In this document: positions 15,684 through 18,141 of the stretch, piece by piece | Position numbering within the stretch: the first letter of the stretch is position 1 | Layout of the letters: every line of letters starts with the position of its first letter | NCBI GenBank assembly: GCA_900767495.1 | Contig: CAAFZH010000082.1 | Location: 1-18,141, forward strand | Length of the DNA: 18,141 nucleotides | Direction of reading: 5' to 3' | From: Clostridia bacterium | Lineage (GTDB): Bacteria > Bacillota > Clostridia > Christensenellales > Borkfalkiaceae | Program-made: the position numbers and the translations under genes | Notes under the pieces: generated by a model | Seen by the model: the letters and a program-made list of their open reading frames with translations, nothing else | Told to the model about the DNA's origin: nothing | Database searches by the model: none

Positions 15684-15686
15684 TAA
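14817..15686 (+). pseudogene. Downstream part of the lipoprotein gene after the TAG (Ig-like plus domain A)
   Basis: The same reading frame stays open for 289 codons after the TAG, ending at TAA 15684-15686. It completes the interrupted domain A (VDSVEWGV), then encodes a 96-residue Ig-like domain (14841-15128, PDTAAPEI...TAKDSAGNIATKKYTV) and a second, complete domain A (15129-15683). There is no ribosome binding site for independent translation; the first candidate start is a TTG at 14976 inside the Ig-like domain. The intact frame and the close match to the final gene show that the loss of continuity is either very recent, suppressed in the cell, or a consensus error. I treat it as the 3' part of one gene, not a separate protein. 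Confidence 0.8.
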
Positions 15687-15778
15687 AATAATGAAATTTT
15701 GCCCCGCAGGATTGTGCCGTAAAGTTGCGGCGAAAAAATTTTTAACGGGTATAAATTAAAATTGATACGGAGGTAGTT
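15687..15778 (+). promoter_or_regulatory. Intergenic leader of the last gene with possible internal promoter
   Basis: This 92-base gap is the longest within the exported gene set. TATAAA at 15750-15755 with TTGCGG about 19 bases upstream is a suboptimal sigma-70 candidate, and CGGAGG at 15768-15773, five bases before the ATG at 15779, is a strong ribosome binding site. A short imperfect hairpin (CCGCA with TGCGG) precedes AAAAAATTTTT but does not make a convincing terminator. The last gene could be expressed both by readthrough and from here. Confidence 0.3.
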
Positions 15779-17956
15779 ATGAGTAAAAAAATCACTTTTG
15801 CGTTGGCGATTTTATCGTTGATTGCAAGCACCGTTTTTGCCGTTTCGTGCAAAAACAACGTCAAGGAATGCGCTCACGAAGGGGGAACGGCGACTTGCAT
15901 TAAAAAAGCCGTTTGCACGAAGTGCGGCGAAGAGTACGGCGAATTGGCGGCGCATACTTACGGAGAGTGGAAACATAATGCCGAAAAGCATTGGAAGGAA
16001 TGTACGACCGAGGGTTGCACCGCGAAAAGCGAAGAGGGCAATCACGAAGGCGGAACGGCAACTTGCACTACAAAAGCCGTTTGTACGAAGTGCGGCGAAG
16101 AGTACGGCGAATTGGCGGCGCATACCTATGGCGAAACAAAACACGACGCCGATAACCATTGGCAGGAATGTACCGAGTGCGGAGCGATAAAAGATAAGGT
16201 CGCGCATAAGGCGGTTTGGGCGGATATCGACGGCGGAAGAGTCGCTAAGTGCGAATGCGGATACGAAATAGCGGTTGAAAAAGTTGCCGAGCAAAATATA
16301 ACGCTTTATACCGCAGAGGAATTTGCGGGCGGCGTTTACGCCGTGGAAGCGGATTACGCACCCGAAGTTACCGAAAAAGGTAAAGCGGTAGAAGTAACCG
16401 TAAATATAGAAGATGCCGCCGTCGCCGTTTACGAAAACGGAAAAATCAAGGCGGTAGGCGCGGGCAAAACGACCGCAACCGTAACTTATACGCTTTTGGG
16501 CGAAAAAGTTAAAAAGTCGTTTACCGTAAAGGCATCCTCTCCCGACGTAATCGCCGATTATGCCGACGCGGAAGAACTCGGCGTTTTAGGACTTCTTAAG
16601 GGCAACGGAATCGGTTGGGTAGAAAGTTTTACCGATACGGCAAACCAAACTAAAAACGGGTTGATGAAACTTTCGTTCAGCGGCAACGATCAGGCGGATA
16701 TAGTAACTTTGAAACTTTCAAATGAATTGAGAGAAAGAATGCTCGCCGCAAAATTCGATTTCGTCGAGTTGACTATTTGCGTAAACGCCGACAGCGGGTA
16801 TAATACCTCGGTTAAAAACAATATATATTCGTTATATTCCTGGAAAAAATCCATACCGGATTACAGTTCTGCCGACGCGTTGGACTGCAGAAAATGGCAA
16901 ACCGTAAAAATAACTCTTAAAGATTTGTGCGCGGCGGGTTCTTACGTCAGCGGCGACGATTCTTTGACTATAAACGGCGCGAGAGAAAAGTTTTGCAGTT
17001 ATTACGGCGACAACGCAGAAAAGTTTTTCCACCTTTCTTCGTGGTTTACAGGTAAAACCGTAGAATTGTACGTTGATTCCGTAATCTGGGGCGTTTATCC
17101 TCCCGATACTGCCGCTCCCGAAATAAGCGCGACAGGCATTTTAAAAGCGGAAGTCAATAAAGAATATACTCTGCCTTCGTTCACCGCTACGGACGACAGG
17201 GACGGAACGGTAGCCGTCGATTCGGTTAAGTTGTACGACGAAACCGAAACTAACGAAATAACCGTAACCGATAATAAAGTTACCTTTACTCAAACGGGCA
17301 AATTCGTTATAGTAGTAACCGCTAAGGATTCGGCGGGCAACATAGCGACGGCGAAATTTACCGTAACCGTCGCAGAAGAAATCAACGAAAAGATTTTGGC
17401 GTCTTACGATAGCGCAGACGAACTCGGTTTATTGGGGTTGTATAGCACCAGCGGCAGTATAAGTTGGGCGGAAAGTTTCGCCGATAAAGACGGCGTAAGT
17501 AAAAACGGGTTGATGAAACTTACGTTCAGCGGCAATTCGGGCGCGGAAGTCGTAACCCTGAAATTGTCGCAGGATATGATAGCAAAGATGAAAGCCGCGA
17601 ATTTCGATTATATCGAAATGACTTTCTGTGTGGACAATATTGACTCGTATAACGGGCAATACGGCGGTTATTCGCTATATTCGGCAAACATATCTATTCC
17701 CGATTATAGTACTAATCCGCTTATCTGCAAAAAGTGGCAGACCGTAAGAATTTCGCTTGCGGATTTATGCAAGGCGGGTTCATACGTAAGCGGTAGCGAC
17801 TCGCTCACGCAGGATAAGGCAAGAGAAAAGTTTTTAAGTTATTACGGCGATAACGGCGCGCTTTTCTTCAATCTTTCGTCGTGGTTTAACGGACAACCGA
17901 CGGTAGAAATGTACGTAGACTCTGTTTCTTGGGGAGTAAATTCTGCCGCCGCATAA
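15779..17956 (+). CDS. Large modular surface lipoprotein: Cys-rich repeats, Big2-like, A-Ig-A
   Basis: A 725-residue lipoprotein with lipobox AVS-C24. Order: two Cys/His-rich repeats of about 55 residues (33-142), each with GGTATC, KAVCTKCGEEYG and HTYGE motifs and a CxxC/CxxxxC pair resembling small zinc-ribbon-like surface repeats of gut Firmicutes; a degenerate third piece (HKAVWADIDGG...CECGYE); a Big2-like Ig domain ending GKIKAVGAGKTTATVTY (about 170-255); domain A (256-439); an Ig-like domain starting PDTAAPEI (440-535); and a second domain A (536-720) ending YVDSVSWGV near the C-terminus. There is no wall-sorting signal; anchoring is by the N-terminal lipid. It parallels the preceding lipoprotein, with an N-terminal stalk and the same C-terminal A-Ig-A head, so it may be its functional replacement or partner. 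Likely role is holding or sensing a polysaccharide; no catalytic motif is visible. Confidence 0.88.
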   Translation: MSKKITFALAILSLIASTVFAVSCKNNVKECAHEGGTATCIKKAVCTKCGEEYGELAAHTYGEWKHNAEKHWKECTTEGCTAKSEEGNHEGGTATCTTKAVCTKCGEEYGELAAHTYGETKHDADNHWQECTECGAIKDKVAHKAVWADIDGGRVAKCECGYEIAVEKVAEQNITLYTAEEFAGGVYAVEADYAPEVTEKGKAVEVTVNIEDAAVAVYENGKIKAVGAGKTTATVTYTLLGEKVKKSFTVKASSPDVIADYADAEELGVLGLLKGNGIGWVESFTDTANQTKNGLMKLSFSGNDQADIVTLKLSNELRERMLAAKFDFVELTICVNADSGYNTSVKNNIYSLYSWKKSIPDYSSADALDCRKWQTVKITLKDLCAAGSYVSGDDSLTINGAREKFCSYYGDNAEKFFHLSSWFTGKTVELYVDSVIWGVYPPDTAAPEISATGILKAEVNKEYTLPSFTATDDRDGTVAVDSVKLYDETETNEITVTDNKVTFTQTGKFVIVVTAKDSAGNIATAKFTVTVAEEINEKILASYDSADELGLLGLYSTSGSISWAESFADKDGVSKNGLMKLTFSGNSGAEVVTLKLSQDMIAKMKAANFDYIEMTFCVDNIDSYNGQYGGYSLYSANISIPDYSTNPLICKKWQTVRISLADLCKAGSYVSGSDSLTQDKAREKFLSYYGDNGALFFNLSSWFNGQPTVEMYVDSVSWGVNSAAA
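15875..16204 (+). repeat. Tandem Cys/His-rich coding repeat, period 168 bp
   Basis: Unit 1 (15875-16042) and unit 2 (16043-16204) are tandem copies. Much of the first half of each unit is identical in DNA, for example AAGTGCGGCGAAGAGTACGG followed by a shared stretch through the GELAAHTYG codons. Unit 2 is two codons shorter and has CxxC where unit 1 has CxxxxC. A third, strongly diverged piece follows. Such repeats can expand and contract by slippage or recombination. Confidence 0.85.
16544..17938 (+). repeat. A-Ig-A block, copy 2 (1,395 bp)
   Basis: Domain A (16544-17095), Ig-like domain (17096-17383) and domain A (17384-17938), collinear with 14283-15683. The second domain A here is composite: its flanks match the second domain A of copy 1, while its middle (about 17620-17735) matches the single domain A of the small lipoprotein gene at 8270-8965. 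Confidence 0.88.
17646..17688 (+). repeat. 43-bp exact match to the small lipoprotein gene (gene-conversion patch core)
   Basis: Bases 17646-17688 are identical to 8649-8691 and encode SYNGQYGGYSLYSAN-like sequence in both. Similarity continues outward over about 115 bases through CVDNID, IPDY and TNPL...CKKW, features missing from the other three domain A copies. Because the outer parts of this copy match a different paralogue, this segment probably arrived by recombination. Confidence 0.8.
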
Positions 17957-17970
17957 GAGGTTGTTATCGT

Positions 17971-18025
17971 AAAAAAGTAAAAAGGTTTAGCGTAGCCCGA
18001 AAAATCGGGTTGCGCTAATACCTTT
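17971..18025 (-). terminator. Long hairpin with T-tract on the minus strand
   Basis: Bases 17981-18000 pair with 18005-18025 to give a 20-bp stem with one bulged base (18019), two G-T pairs and an AAAA loop. On the minus strand the stem is followed by TTTTTACTTTTTT, a good intrinsic terminator tail. On the plus strand there is no T-tract, so for the lipoprotein operon it would act as a 3' stabilising hairpin or weak stop. It implies a minus-strand transcript entering from beyond the right edge. The stem ends exactly where the inverted repeat begins. Confidence 0.7.
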
Positions 18026-18056
18026 AGCCACAGGTGATTGCGTTTGAACTCGGTCT
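18025..18056 (-). repeat. Right arm of contig-terminal inverted repeat
   Basis: The reverse complement equals 29-60 except for one base. On the minus strand this arm lies directly before the terminator hairpin. In the left copy the repeat is followed by unrelated sequence that leads into the promoter at 115-143, so the repeat is a separable unit about 32-33 bp long or the end of a longer one. Confidence 0.75.
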
Positions 18057-18141
18057 TGCGTTGTGTTTTTGGCTAATACGTTGTTGCGTTCGCGTGTTAT
18101 ACGAACAGTATTAACGCGCTCACGCGCCTTGTCTTAGCCTA
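18057..18141. other. Non-coding structured tail at the contig edge
   Basis: No open frame of note is visible on either strand. The stretch is rich in short inverted repeats: GTTCG/CGAAC around a 9-base loop, GCGTT/AACGC enclosing it, and CGCG-CTCA-CGCG. GCTAATAC occurs here and also inside the preceding hairpin. It may be the body of the dispersed repeat or part of an RNA transcribed on the minus strand that ends at the terminator at 17971-18025. I recognise no known RNA family. Confidence 0.4.

Noticed and set aside
14976..15686. Separate gene starting at TTG 14976
   Set aside because: The start lies inside an Ig-like domain, lacks a ribosome binding site, and the frame continues upstream without a stop to the TAG at 14814. 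It is the 3' part of the interrupted lipoprotein gene.
15875..16204. CRISPR-like direct repeats
   Set aside because: The repeat is a coding tandem duplication with no spacer variation and a 168-bp period matching a 56-residue protein unit.
18036..18056. tRNA or tmRNA T-arm look-alike (GAGTTCAAAC on the minus strand)
   Set aside because: The flanking bases do not form the 5-bp T-stem and no acceptor or anticodon arms follow.
1..18141. Circular plasmid or complete element, because the two ends share sequence
   Set aside because: The shared ends are inverted, not direct, so they do not overlap to close a circle. There is no replication, transposition or integration gene.

Overview
The window reads as one end-to-end contig from an uncultured, Gram-positive, Clostridia-like Bacillota, probably gut-associated. 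Support for this is inference: at least five lipobox-type secreted lipoproteins, an LplB/LplC-type sugar ABC importer without its own ATPase, an AraC-family regulator, strong purine-rich ribosome binding sites, and bacterial Ig-like and Cys-repeat surface modules common in gut Firmicutes. The first 20 bases are Illumina adapter, so the true left end starts near base 21. Both ends carry the same 32-bp repeat in inverted orientation, so the contig probably broke at a dispersed repeat.

Layout. (1) 176-3354, plus strand: a two-gene operon behind a clear sigma-70 promoter. It encodes a Gfo/Idh/MocA protein resembling GH109 (NAD-dependent alpha-N-acetylgalactosaminidase-like) and a GH78-like six-hairpin glycosidase, both without signal peptides and so probably cytoplasmic. 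(2) 3355-3591: a bidirectional terminator, then an AT-rich stretch with tandem operator-like repeats and a possible rightward promoter. (3) 3592-4413, minus strand: an AraC-family regulator with its own good promoter, divergent from the next block. (4) 4564-8213: two ABC permeases and a solute-binding lipoprotein. (5) 8270-17956, plus strand: an exported set made of a small lipoprotein, a GH123-like (formerly DUF4091) enzyme, a lipoprotein with two beta-sandwich domains, and two large modular lipoproteins with Ig-like domains and repeated copies of an unrecognised ~185-residue domain, here called domain A.

How it may work (inference): exported lipoproteins hold or present a glycan, the GH123-like enzyme trims it outside the membrane, the binding protein and two permeases import the product using a shared ATPase encoded elsewhere, and the GH109-like and GH78-like proteins process it inside the cell. 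The AraC regulator senses the substrate or a product. GH109-like plus GH123-like proteins suggest an N-acetylgalactosamine-containing glycan, but substrate is not shown by sequence.

Most notable: domain A occurs five times in three proteins. An A-Ig-A block of about 1.4 kb is duplicated between the two large lipoproteins. The last domain A is a mosaic of two other copies, which suggests gene conversion. One large lipoprotein is broken by a single in-frame TAG exactly at a conserved Tyr, with the frame intact for 290 codons afterwards. No RNA gene, insertion sequence or CRISPR array was recognised.
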